IMG/VR virus record: IMGVR_UViG_3300034103_001915
Coordinates: 1-24,464 of that record
Length of the DNA stretch: 24,464 bases
Strand: one strand, 5' to 3'
DNA from: a virus
The translations under genes were made by a program, and so were the position numbers. The number at the start of each line of letters is the position of its first letter. Positions within the stretch are counted from its first letter, which is position 1. Shown here one piece after another: positions 7,813 to 14,523 of this stretch. The notes beneath the pieces are model-generated. The model was given only the letters and a program-made list of their open reading frames with translations, was not told the DNA's origin and did no database searches.

Positions 7813-7883
7813 CCACAGCCGAAATGATTACGGAGCTATTCCGAACTTATTTCGACTGGGTTTTATCTCCAGCCTGAGCTAGG

Positions 7884-7898
7884 TTGACACTGTGTCAA
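7884..7898. promoter_or_regulatory. Perfect 15-bp palindrome at the 59-aa/portal gene junction
   Basis: TTGACAC-T-GTGTCAA is a perfect 7+1+7 inverted repeat. It covers the stop codon of the 59-residue gene (7895-7897) and lies about 70 nt upstream of the portal start. It could be an operator, an RNA hairpin or chance. Nothing else in the window matches it. Confidence 0.5.
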
Positions 7899-8074
7899 AC
7901 AGCTTTTTTGTTAGACGCTGGCGATTTCGATCCTTCAAGAACCGCTTTTGTTTGAGCAAGATTCAGAGCAGACTGAGAAAAGTGCAGTGCTTTTTGAGCA
8001 TCTGGCTGAGCTTTAACTTGGTCAGCCAACTTTGCAATTGCCACATCGATCTTTTCGCTTAAATCGTCTACCAT
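7895..8074 (-). CDS. 59-residue protein between terminase and portal genes
   Basis: A short open frame runs from the ATG at 8074 to a TGA at 7895. GAAGGA lies about 11 nt upstream. The product (MVDDLSEKIDVAIAKLADQ, then a helical stretch ending SPASNKKAV) is almost entirely alpha-helical with a basic C-terminus. It fills the gap between the large terminase and portal genes and shares their orientation. Many phages carry small unnamed helical proteins at this place. No function can be assigned. Confidence 0.7.
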   Translation of the reverse strand: MVDDLSEKIDVAIAKLADQVKAQPDAQKALHFSQSALNLAQTKAVLEGSKSPASNKKAV

Positions 8075-8108
8075 CCTACACCAATCCTTCAGGTTTTATC
8101 CTTGAATC

Positions 8109-10010
8109 TTACCTACGCAACACATCGCGTATTCCATATCGTGGACTACCCGTGTTAATGCCGCGCCGCTCTTGTCGCTCTCTCCACAAAAAGCTTCCAT
8201 ATTCTGGATTCTTACCATTTTCCGTGTCGCTGTCAACTTTATCATTTGCGTTCTCTGATGAAAATATATACCAACACCCAGCTGCTGATATAGCACGGTC
8301 TGCATGGTTTTTATTGCCAGCGCCTTTATTTTTCGTTGGAACATGCAAAAGTTTGTCGCCGTCCCATTCATATTCTCCGCACTCCGTGATCATTTCCTCA
8401 GAACGCGGAATGTATAAACCGGCATCCATCGCCATTGAAATGCGATCAAACAGGTCTGCCTTGTCGGAATCTCTGCGAACTGGCCAACCTACTCTGCGAG
8501 TTTTTGTTTGAGATCCGAATTGTTCAGAGGTGCGATAAAACACATTCCAGTACCCGAGTTTTGCTATTTCATCCGCAAAACCTCCAGAATTGCCAGCGTC
8601 TTCCCAGCCGAGCAAAGCTTTGCGCATCCACACGCAAAGTGCTACTACGGTGAATGCAAACGCCCGAGGCTCGACTCCTTTGATTGCGTACTCCAGCACC
8701 TGTTCTCCGCTGCTGTTGTCGAGCATGGAGATGACGGAAGGCGTTGCGACTGCCGACATACCGCCCGACGCAACGTCGCAACCTGCCGTGTATGGTCCGA
8801 GCGGAGGTGAGTAATCTATCCCTGGGCGAAACCACAACCTTAACGGCCCATCGTCTCTTGGAGACAACCCTACAACTTCTGGTCGCTCTTTGTCGATCAC
8901 TGGTACGCCCTGCCAAACAGGTCGCTTGCAATGTTCTTTTTTCATTCGCTCGAGCAAAGCAGGCTGGAAGCATTTACTGGCTGCGCCTTTTGCGTCCATG
9001 TCAAGTTCACGCGCAATAAATCGAGGTGTAGCACCTGGCAACAAACAATGCGAGTCGTACCAGGGAGATCTAAACTTTCCATCGATAACATGGCCACGAC
9101 GTTCTATCGACCGCAACTCTCTAGCGTGAGTCTGCATGTACCCATCAACAGCCTCTTGCTCTTCCGGCCTGACAGCTTTTGCAATTCCGTTTTGCCTAAT
9201 GTAAGCAAGTTTGGAATGAACGGGATTCTCTTTCCAGTCAAGAGAATAGACTCGAGGATTGTCTGGATCTGTGGCCGATTCGTAGAAGACTCCAGCGTCA
9301 GATCCAAACGTCGAGCATAAGAAAACGCAATTTGTAACGTGGGCAACGCTAGACATGATTTTGAAATCGACCCCGCCAGCAATGAACTCCTCAGAACCGA
9401 CTTCGTCAAACGCAAACATGCTGGTTCGACCACCGCGAGCCACGTCTGCAGTTGCGGAATATCCAACCCAGATCGAGTTTGTCTTTGGCAGCTTGATTGT
9501 GTGGTCGGTGATGTTGCGATCGTACTTATCTAGCATCCACACTGGCAATTTATCAAGCATGGAAGACAGCTTGTTCATAACAGCCGACGGGTCTTTTGAG
9601 TCCATCATCTTCTCGTTACGAGAAACCAAGCCAGAAGAAAAACCATCCTCAAACAGGGCTCTTCTAATCTGAACGCCGAGATACGTGTAGGTTCCACCCT
9701 GGGCTCGCGACTTCTTTACCGTAGCGGAAACAGGATGACCTTCAGTCATCCCTTCGGTGATTGTTTCATCCATGCCTACTATCACCGCATCTTGATGCGG
9801 CCAAGGCACAAACGGACGCAGCTTGATTCTTTCACGAGGTTCTTCAACCCACAAAGCAAATGCGAAAAAGAAAAGCACATCTTGTTCGCACGCTTGTATA
9901 AGAACATTTCTAAATTGTTCGTCCACCAACGCTCGTTCTCGGCAACGAATTCGCCAGCGTAGATTTTCCTCGATTCCGCGAGGAACCAAATCGTAAAAAG
10001 GTGTGTTCAT
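8109..10010 (-). CDS. terL: Terminase large subunit (packaging ATPase and nuclease)
   Basis: The start is the ATG at 10010, giving 633 residues. An in-frame TTG at 10061 would add 17 residues but sits too close to its AAGGAG. The ATPase domain has a terminase-type deviant Walker A (KKSRAQGGT, residues 99-107), a Walker B (MFAFDEV, Asp202-Glu203) and a coupling motif (CSTFGS, near 232-237). The nuclease domain shows candidate metal ligands Asp412 in AGCDVASGG, Glu470/Asp471 in WEDAGNSGG and Asp571 in NHADRAISA. The protein would cut concatemers and drive DNA into the procapsid through the portal. It heads the head-gene operon, just after a zinc-ribbon/HTH gene that may be the small subunit. 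Confidence 0.93.
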   Translation of the reverse strand: MNTPFYDLVPRGIEENLRWRIRCRERALVDEQFRNVLIQACEQDVLFFFAFALWVEEPRERIKLRPFVPWPHQDAVIVGMDETITEGMTEGHPVSATVKKSRAQGGTYTYLGVQIRRALFEDGFSSGLVSRNEKMMDSKDPSAVMNKLSSMLDKLPVWMLDKYDRNITDHTIKLPKTNSIWVGYSATADVARGGRTSMFAFDEVGSEEFIAGGVDFKIMSSVAHVTNCVFLCSTFGSDAGVFYESATDPDNPRVYSLDWKENPVHSKLAYIRQNGIAKAVRPEEQEAVDGYMQTHARELRSIERRGHVIDGKFRSPWYDSHCLLPGATPRFIARELDMDAKGAASKCFQPALLERMKKEHCKRPVWQGVPVIDKERPEVVGLSPRDDGPLRLWFRPGIDYSPPLGPYTAGCDVASGGMSAVATPSVISMLDNSSGEQVLEYAIKGVEPRAFAFTVVALCVWMRKALLGWEDAGNSGGFADEIAKLGYWNVFYRTSEQFGSQTKTRRVGWPVRRDSDKADLFDRISMAMDAGLYIPRSEEMITECGEYEWDGDKLLHVPTKNKGAGNKNHADRAISAAGCWYIFSSENANDKVDSDTENGKNPEYGSFLWRERQERRGINTGSPRYGIRDVLRR

Positions 10011-10057
10011 GCCAAGATTGTGCAAATTACAATCAACTTCGTCAAACTTGGCAAATA

Positions 10058-10363
10058 TCAACTCCTTAGATTTCGCTCCAACGCCTCTTGCAACGACATG
10101 ATCTTCAGGCGAGCCCGCAAGGTACTTTCGTTCAGTCCGTGCGATTCAGCCCATTGCTTAATCGTCATGCGCTTGCCAGCGTGTGATATTCCGCAGGATC
10201 CGCAGCTCGAGGTGTGACCGCTACGAAGATGATCAAGACGAACCTCGACCTTAGCTCCGCAGTCGCATGCGCAAAGAAACCGACGTTTGCCCGACGACTT
10301 TACCTCCTCGATGACAAACAATTCGCCAAACTTTGTTCCTGTTTCTACTTCGATTCTTTTCAC
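10058..10363 (-). CDS. Zinc-ribbon plus helix-turn-helix protein (possible terminase small subunit)
   Basis: The start is the GTG at 10363, with AAGGA about 7 nt upstream, giving 101 residues. The upstream open frame to 10510 has no ribosome support and would run back across the recombinase start. Residues about 10-58 match the phage and homing-endonuclease zinc-finger pattern GxxFGxLxVIxE...CxCDCG...LxSGxTxSCGxC, with cysteines at 31, 33, 35, 54 and 57. Residues 66-98 (MTIKQWAESHGLNESTLRAR, then LQEALERN) form a helix-turn-helix of the WAxxxGLxxSTLxxRL type. The protein should bind DNA. Its place just upstream of terL suggests a small terminase or late regulator, but that is inference. Confidence 0.75.
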   Translation of the reverse strand: MKRIEVETGTKFGELFVIEEVKSSGKRRFLCACDCGAKVEVRLDHLRSGHTSSCGSCGISHAGKRMTIKQWAESHGLNESTLRARLKIMSLQEALERNLRS

Positions 10364-10394
10364 TGTGTTTTCCTTGATAAAATGGCGATGCCAG

Positions 10395-10400
10395 ATTATC
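10395..10400 (-). promoter_or_regulatory. Possible -10 element for the leftward late operon
   Basis: On the minus strand GATAAT (10400-10395) matches the sigma70 -10 consensus at five of six positions and lies about 30 nt upstream of the GTG start at 10363. No good -35 is seen at 16-18 nt, so activation by a phage factor would be needed. This is a weak call. Confidence 0.3.
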
Positions 10401-10431
10401 CGCACGGACCAAAAAACGCAAACACGCCAAA

Positions 10432-10446
10432 TAGGGCGACACCCTA
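10432..10446. promoter_or_regulatory. Dyad TAGGG-N5-CCCTA upstream of the recombinase promoter
   Basis: TAGGG (10432-10436) and CCCTA (10442-10446) form a 5+5+5 inverted repeat ending one base before the -35 box at 10448. It is a candidate operator or recombinase-binding half-site in the divergent region. Confidence 0.45.
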
Positions 10447-10447
10447 G

Positions 10448-10476
10448 TTGACTGCTTGCGTTACGGGGGCTATCCT
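10448..10476 (+). promoter_or_regulatory. Sigma70-type promoter for the serine recombinase
   Basis: TTGACT (10448-10453), a 17-nt spacer and TATCCT (10471-10476) form a good promoter, 46 nt upstream of the recombinase ATG at 10522. The sequence CCCTAGTTGAC around the -35 is nearly identical to that of the promoter at 14430. Confidence 0.65.
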
Positions 10477-10521
10477 TGGAGTAGGAGACTTGTTTTCTGC
10501 TTTTTGCCAAGGAGATTTGCG

Positions 10522-11121
10522 ATGACGATTGCCATGTATGTCCGCGTAAGCACTGAAGAACAGAACGAAGATGGTCAGCGTCTTGAGTTGAAAAAATGGA
10601 TCGTTGCCAACGGAATCGACTACAAGTCCGTTCATTGGTACGTTGACAAAGCCAACGGATCTACGTTGGATCGACCGGAACTTGATCAACTTCGACGAGA
10701 CGTTCGGAACGGGACCATTAAGACCGTGGTCGTTTGGAAACTTGATCGCTTGTCTAGAAACGCAATGCAAGGTTACAACCTGATAGGAGAGTGGTGCGAC
10801 AAGAAAGTAAGGATCGTTTCCGTCACTGAGCCTATAGACCTTAGCGGGCTTATTGGACAGGCTATAGCCAACTTGTTTCTCACTTTCGCACAGATCGAAA
10901 AACAAAACATCAAGCAACGTCAAACTGCTGGTATTGAAGCCGCCAAAGAACGCGGCGTTTACAAAGGCAGAAAGCCGGGAGCTATCAAAGCAGGTGTCAA
11001 CCTAAAAAAGGTGTTCAATCTTCGCGACAAAGGCTTTACGCAAGAGGAGATTGCTCGAGCGATGGGACTTAGCGTGAGCTCCGTTGCTCGCTACTTGCGA
11101 CGAGAACAGGTCAGCAATTAG
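10522..11121 (+). CDS. Small serine recombinase (resolvase/invertase family)
   Basis: The start is the ATG at 10522, with AAGGAG 8-9 nt upstream, giving 199 residues. The catalytic domain has Arg8 and nucleophile Ser10 in YVRVSTEEQ, a STLDRPELDQL segment at 47-57, and VVVWKLDRLSRN at 69-80. The long E-helix follows at about 117-150 and leads into YKGRKPG. A C-terminal helix-turn-helix lies at about 163-193 (GFTQEEIARAMGLSVSSVAR). This is the size of resolvases and invertases, much shorter than large serine integrases. It cuts and rejoins DNA through a Ser-linked intermediate, either to resolve multimers or to invert or integrate DNA. It is the only gene on its strand here and converges on the gene at 11136. 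Confidence 0.92.
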   Translation: MTIAMYVRVSTEEQNEDGQRLELKKWIVANGIDYKSVHWYVDKANGSTLDRPELDQLRRDVRNGTIKTVVVWKLDRLSRNAMQGYNLIGEWCDKKVRIVSVTEPIDLSGLIGQAIANLFLTFAQIEKQNIKQRQTAGIEAAKERGVYKGRKPGAIKAGVNLKKVFNLRDKGFTQEEIARAMGLSVSSVARYLRREQVSN

Positions 11122-11135
11122 TATTCGCCGTTAAC

Positions 11136-11666
11136 TCAGGTAGCGGCCCAATGTTTGTTGTACACTTCCCACCAAAACGTCAAGTCCGACTTCGTGTCGT
11201 CGTAATATTCGGCGACAAAATCCGATTTGAACGCTGAATGAACGTTTTCGTATAGCGTAGCCGTAATCACGTTTTGGTCCGGGTAATGCACGAAAAGCAA
11301 ATCCGTCAACGCTCTGTAATTGCTGCCGCGAATAACGCCAGCTTCAATCAGAATCAAATGTTTCTTAAACTCAACACTGAGGCATGCGTTCAAAATCTTG
11401 CTTGAGGTTTTGTTAGTCCATCTCTCATCTGGGTAAGGAACATCCACCGTGAAGCCTTCGCAAATCTCGCCATCGTGGCTAAGGTGGTGGCGAAGCACCT
11501 GCCAAGCAATTGACGAGTAATCCGACGACACGGCCACAAGCGTTGAATTACCTGCGTTGTAGCCAGCTTCTTGAAGCTTATACGACAATCTCCTAATCAT
11601 GAGTTGTTCAGACAATGGATCAACCGTCATAACACGTCTTACCAGCATGCTTTCTGTACTACTCAT
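11136..11666 (-). CDS. Possible phosphoribosyltransferase-fold protein
   Basis: The start is the ATG at 11666, with GAGGTG upstream, giving 176 residues. Residues 41-60 (STLVAVSSDYSSIAWQVLRH) resemble the first strand and loop of type I phosphoribosyltransferases. Residues 104-120 (LILIEAGVIRGSNYRAL) resemble the PRPP-binding strand-loop, with EAGVIRGSN in place of the usual DDxxxTGxT. The C-terminus has VAEYYDDTKSDLTFWWE and ends NKHWAAT. If correct, it could act on a base or nucleotide, or be an inactive PRTase-fold protein. It overlaps the preceding 94-residue gene by 8 nt, so the two are probably co-translated. The fold call is tentative. Confidence 0.65.
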   Translation of the reverse strand: MSSTESMLVRRVMTVDPLSEQLMIRRLSYKLQEAGYNAGNSTLVAVSSDYSSIAWQVLRHHLSHDGEICEGFTVDVPYPDERWTNKTSSKILNACLSVEFKKHLILIEAGVIRGSNYRALTDLLFVHYPDQNVITATLYENVHSAFKSDFVAEYYDDTKSDLTFWWEVYNKHWAAT

Positions 11667-11943
11667 CGCTCACCTCATCCGAAAGCATTTTTTTGAGGTC
11701 TCGAGATTCTTCAATTAAACGCTTTCCTAGCTTTTCCAACGACTCGACTGCTCGAAGCTTTACGTCTATTTCTACATGCAATAACAATCGATCTCGCTCC
11801 TTGGATGATAGCGACTCTACCAATGTAGCCGCATCAAGGTGAAAGTCTTTTTTTGGACCAGCCTTGCTGTCAATAAGTTGCAACCGACCAGAAGCTCGTA
11901 CTGCTTGCTTCCTATGCCACTCAGCAAGAGACTTGACATCCAT
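11659..11943 (-). CDS. 94-residue helical protein of unknown function
   Basis: Two in-frame ATGs lie at 11949 and 11943. The ribosome site AAAGGG is only 2 nt from the first and about 8 nt from the second, so 11943 is preferred. The sequence starts MDVKSLAEWHRKQAVRAS, with a central DAATLVESLSSKERDRLLLH and a charged helical end (LIEESRDLKKMLSDEVSDE). It is predicted to be helical and possibly coiled-coil. It overlaps the putative PRTase-fold gene by 8 nt and is likely its partner in a two-gene unit. No family is recognised. Confidence 0.7.
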   Translation of the reverse strand: MDVKSLAEWHRKQAVRASGRLQLIDSKAGPKKDFHLDAATLVESLSSKERDRLLLHVEIDVKLRAVESLEKLGKRLIEESRDLKKMLSDEVSDE

Positions 11944-12076
11944 TTGCATCGCCCTTTAGTTACTTACTGCACCAAAATCGATCGTCTAGGAGTCTAACCC
12001 AAAGCAACTACGCCGCATGAAGCGAAATTTGAGTTGCAAACCATCGACCGCACAAACATCTTAGCATCACGCTAGC

Positions 12077-12484
12077 CTATCTCCTACGAGGCCAGACGTA
12101 CATCGGCGTTGTCAGATAAGGATTTCCCGCACCGTATCGATTCCGAATACTGTCTGGTGAGTACGGATTTCCATATCGCCCGTACGGATTGGAAATCGAA
12201 TCAGAACGATATCGATTTACACTGAACTCCCCGTAATACCACCCTTCACTAGAGTAAATCCTCGGCGGGTTCGAAGCATACGGGTTCGTCCAAGAATAAT
12301 CGCTGTACGGGTTTCCGTATTGGCTGTACGGATTCATCAACCCATCTGATCTGTACGGATTTCCAGCACCGTACGGATTACTTAAAGAGTCAGGATCGTA
12401 CGGATTGCCTCGCAAGTCGCCCAACTGCCCATACGACACCGAAGAAAACAACACCACTAACAAAACACCCAACAAAGATCGCAT
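12077..12484 (-). CDS. Secreted NPY-repeat protein
   Basis: The start is the ATG at 12484, where AGGAGA lies 8 nt upstream, giving 135 residues. Residues 1-19 (MRSLLGVLLVVLFSSVSYG) form a signal peptide. The mature protein is made of NPY-centred repeats such as SNPYGAGNPY, MNPYSQYGNPY and SNPYGRYGNPY, with nine NPY triplets, and ends WPRRR. Secreted proteins with the same NPYGxGxPY / NPYSxYGxPY pattern occur in diverse bacteria with no established function. It sits alone and has no virion or replication neighbours, so it may be a cargo gene expressed in the lysogen and exported to the periplasm or outside. The domain pattern is clear. Confidence 0.85.
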   Translation of the reverse strand: MRSLLGVLLVVLFSSVSYGQLGDLRGNPYDPDSLSNPYGAGNPYRSDGLMNPYSQYGNPYSDYSWTNPYASNPPRIYSSEGWYYGEFSVNRYRSDSISNPYGRYGNPYSPDSIRNRYGAGNPYLTTPMYVWPRRR

Positions 12485-12691
12485 CGAACTGTCTCCTATG
12501 CACAGACAACCAAAACCACTACTCAACAGACATTCAACGTACCACTATTGCCCCAAAGACGCAACCTAAATACACCAGTCAACAAAAAACAGCATCGCGG
12601 CAGGAGGTAACAAGCACCCGTACCCGTCCGGATCAATTTCCGGTTGGAAACGGTTTCAGACGAATCAGGAGAATTTCCCTCCATGGCTTCC
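12485..12691. other. Intergenic stretch with small dyads
   Basis: No gene is supported here. CCGGA (12628-12632) and TCCGG (12639-12643) form one dyad. GAAACGGTTTC (12647-12657) is an 11-bp palindrome. A perfect AGGAGGT at 12602-12608 is not followed by a start codon at a usable distance. This is the upstream region of the NPY-repeat gene. Confidence 0.5.
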
Positions 12692-12750
12692 GTTAGTTTT
12701 CATCTAACTGAGTTAGTTTTCATCTAACTGAGTTAGTTTTTGGCTAACGA
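12692..12750. repeat. Three tandem 20-bp units, each a GTTAG-N7-CTAAC dyad
   Basis: Units start at 12692, 12712 and 12732. The first two are identical (GTTAGTTTTCATCTAACTGA), and the third is GTTAG-TTTTTGG-CTAAC followed by GA. Each holds a 5-bp inverted repeat around a 7-bp centre, and the 20-bp period puts the sites on nearly the same helix face. This is typical of multi-copy operators or replication/partition iterons. Two further hairpin arms follow, CTTCGTA (12761-12767) with TACGAAG (12778-12784). Confidence 0.85.
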
Positions 12751-12830
12751 AGCCTCGTAGCTTCGTATTTTCCGTTTTACGAAGGACCGGGGGACAAAAC
12801 TAGGGAACAGATGGGGAGCAGTTGGCGCAA

Positions 12831-12910
12831 ACCGGACCAAACCGGACCAAACCGGACCAAACCGGACCAAACCGGACCAAACCGGACCAAACCGGACCAA
12901 ACCGGACCAC
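12831..12910. repeat. Eight tandem copies of a 10-bp repeat
   Basis: ACCGGACCAA is repeated in perfect register from 12831 to 12910. Seven copies are exact and the eighth ends in C. The period of about one helical turn places every copy on one DNA face. It lies 80 bp after the GTTAG dyads in a stretch without a convincing gene. A plus-strand frame can be read through it, but the product is only a KPDQTGPNRT repeat. Confidence 0.92.
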
Positions 12911-12931
12911 TAATCGTTACGACAATCTGCC

Positions 12932-13171
12932 TCAATGAATCATCCACTCCTTGTGCCTCCTGCTGTAACTACACAACCGCTTCTTCCTCAAAACCTGCAT
13001 GGCTCGAGAACACCTACGACGATCCCCCATATCGCTGCACTCAATAGGCGAAATCAAAAGAATCGAGTCCAAGGAAACCCACCGACGCTCAGAAAACTGA
13101 GTCTTGTAATCCACCAACGCAAACTCCAACGTCTGCACCAACTCCTTAAACTCATACTCGTAAGCAAACAT
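12932..13171 (-). CDS. Small protein of unknown function (tentative)
   Basis: The frame starts at the ATG at 13171, or the adjacent GTG at 13174, with GGGAGGG 6-9 nt upstream, a strong ribosome site. The 79-residue product begins MFAYEYEFKELVQTLEFALV and has an acidic, helical N-terminal half. Its C-terminal half is Arg/Cys-rich and less protein-like (RRRCSRAMQVLRKKRLCSYS). It ends 22 bp from the 10-bp repeat array, so a protein acting on those repeats is conceivable. The good ribosome site supports it and the composition of the second half argues against it. No family is recognised. Confidence 0.45.
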   Translation of the reverse strand: MFAYEYEFKELVQTLEFALVDYKTQFSERRWVSLDSILLISPIECSDMGDRRRCSRAMQVLRKKRLCSYSRRHKEWMIH

Positions 13172-13506
13172 CACCTAAGCCCTCCCGAAACCAAAATATC
13201 AGTATGGACCCGACAGAGCAAATGAAAATAGGCATGCGTTGGAAGGGGACATTAACGTCCCTCCTGGCCGCGAGGGGGTGGGGTCTGGGTTGATTTCCGG
13301 TCCGTCGCACTGGTCCACCCACTCCCAGCCACCGAGACGACCGACCGCAGCCGCAACGTCGATCCCATCGCCGAACACCCGTCAAATAGGGTGCGCAGCC
13401 CAAGAACACCGGAAACGCAGGGAAAACACGCAGAAACAGCGTGATAAAACACCTATCATCAAGCGTATACCCTAGCAGGCATGGCATATTGGCAGTCGGG
13501 GGGCAA
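13172..13506. other. Gene-poor stretch between two leftward genes
   Basis: About 335 bp carry no supported gene. Open frames on both strands are Arg/Pro-rich and lack ribosome sites. Visible elements are GGGAC-ATTAAC-GTCCC (13246-13261) and an ACCCTAGC word (13469-13476) that recalls the CCCTA element before the two rightward promoters. It may be the leader of the 79-residue gene. Confidence 0.4.
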
Positions 13507-14208
13507 TCACCCCTCGACCATCTCTGCGAGGAGTTTGCGAACCTCATCGATCGCCATCCGTTCGCGGCGAACGTGTTCCCGTTCGTCTTCGAGCTGGGCG
13601 GTCGCTTTCGCGGCTACATCGACGAACTTCGTGTAGGCCCTGATTGACGTTTCCAACCAGCCTAGGGCAGCGTAAGACGGTGCCGGAGTCAGCGCTCGGG
13701 ACAAATCCACCAGCGACCGCTCACCAGCCTCCCTGACGCACTGCAGGCGGTTTGCCTGCACCCACTGGATCTCAGCGGCGAGGGGCGCATTAGCGGGCAA
13801 CCGGGGCCAATCCGGCGGCAGATCGCCCAGGCCGATCACCTGGGAGTCGCCGTCTCGCGTGCGTGGGTCGGAGCCAGCCTCACCCACGGCAGCGCCGGTC
13901 GAACGGAAAGCCGCATCCCCCTCCTTGCCATCGTGGCTCCGTGGTTGCGGTTGGTGATCGTCGTGATCGTCCTGGATGCCGTCATTAGCGGCGGAGGGTC
14001 GGTTGCTCGCGGGAGTCGGATTAATAAGTGGCGGGAACATCTTTTCGACGGCGAGGTACGCTTGCCGTTGTGCGTCCTCTCGCGACACACCAGCGGCCCG
14101 AGCTTCCCTGATCAGGTCATCCTTGACAGCGGCGGCCTCAACCCAGCGCCCTTCAGCGTGTATCCGCTTGTTGATGCGGTACTTCATCTCTGTAAGCGGT
14201 TCAATCAT
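13507..14208 (-). CDS. GC-rich gene of unknown function
   Basis: The start is taken as the ATG at 14208, giving 233 residues. A second ATG at 14187 is possible, and neither has a strong ribosome site. The N-terminal 70 residues are helical (RWVEAAAVKDDLIREARAAG, then AQRQAYLAVEKMFPPL). Residues about 75-135 are a disordered Asp/His/Pro/Ser linker. The C-terminal 100 residues form a helical domain (YAALGWLETSIRAYTKFVDV) and a final coiled coil (EDEREHVRRERMAIDEVRKL). The gene is visibly richer in G and C than the phage genes around it, which suggests separate acquisition. The helix-linker-coil shape could fit a DNA-binding adaptor such as a small terminase, but I cannot identify it. Confidence 0.72.
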   Translation of the reverse strand: MIEPLTEMKYRINKRIHAEGRWVEAAAVKDDLIREARAAGVSREDAQRQAYLAVEKMFPPLINPTPASNRPSAANDGIQDDHDDHQPQPRSHDGKEGDAAFRSTGAAVGEAGSDPRTRDGDSQVIGLGDLPPDWPRLPANAPLAAEIQWVQANRLQCVREAGERSLVDLSRALTPAPSYAALGWLETSIRAYTKFVDVAAKATAQLEDEREHVRRERMAIDEVRKLLAEMVEG

Positions 14209-14429
14209 TGTAGCTCTGCTGCGTGCCCTGGACTCTCTTGTGCCCAGGAAATCTACCAAATTTCAGCGCCGACGCAAACTCTGCGGGTGCGGTCGTCGAT
14301 CCTGCAGCGACTTCCCCGCCGCGTTCCCAGTCAAAATTCCGAAATAACTTTCCTGACAAAACACCATCGAAATCCCTGCGAAAACCGCGATTTGAACCGT
14401 TCAACTCGGGTCTTTCTCGGAAACCCTAA
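14209..14429. other. Divergent intergenic region
   Basis: This region separates the leftward GC-rich gene from the rightward promoter at 14430. It holds a CCTGG/CCAGG dyad near 14228-14249 and no convincing gene. Any leftward promoter is not clear. Confidence 0.4.
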
Positions 14430-14458
14430 TTGACGGCTTTACTGCGGTCCGATATTCT
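14430..14458 (+). promoter_or_regulatory. Sigma70-type promoter for the rightward accessory operon
   Basis: TTGACG (14430-14435), a 17-nt spacer and TATTCT (14453-14458) form a near-consensus promoter 66 nt upstream of the ATG at 14524. The preceding CCCTAA makes CCCTAATTGAC (14424-14434), matching the recombinase promoter at 10 of 11 positions. Confidence 0.75.
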
Positions 14459-14523
14459 GGACAGAGAGACCGGGATTCCCTCGGTCAAAAGAGTTCTAGC
14501 GGCTCCGCAAGGGAGACAGAGAG

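Noticed and set aside
10011-10061. TTG start giving a 17-residue longer terminase
   Set aside because: AAGGAG directly abuts the TTG with no spacer, and the ATG at 10010 gives a normal terminase N-terminus. It is not fully excluded.
10364-10510. Upstream extension of the zinc-ribbon/HTH gene
   Set aside because: The extension crosses the recombinase promoter region, has a Trp/Arg-rich unlikely sequence, and the GTG at 10363 has a good ribosome site.
12602-12608. Perfect AGGAGGT ribosome-binding site
   Set aside because: No ATG, GTG or TTG follows at a usable distance on the plus strand.
12692-12910. CRISPR array
   Set aside because: The repeats are contiguous 20-bp and 10-bp units without unique spacers, and no cas genes are present. 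The DUF2800 protein is only Cas4-like in fold.
12811-13047. Plus-strand frame through the 10-bp repeats encoding KPDQTGPNRT repeats
   Set aside because: The repeat explains the open frame, the rest is Cys/Ser/Thr-rich and not protein-like, and the ribosome site is poor. The DNA repeat itself is the better explanation.
13152-13547. Minus-strand 131-residue frame
   Set aside because: It overlaps the better-supported starts of two genes, is rich in Arg, Cys and Trp, and has no ribosome site.
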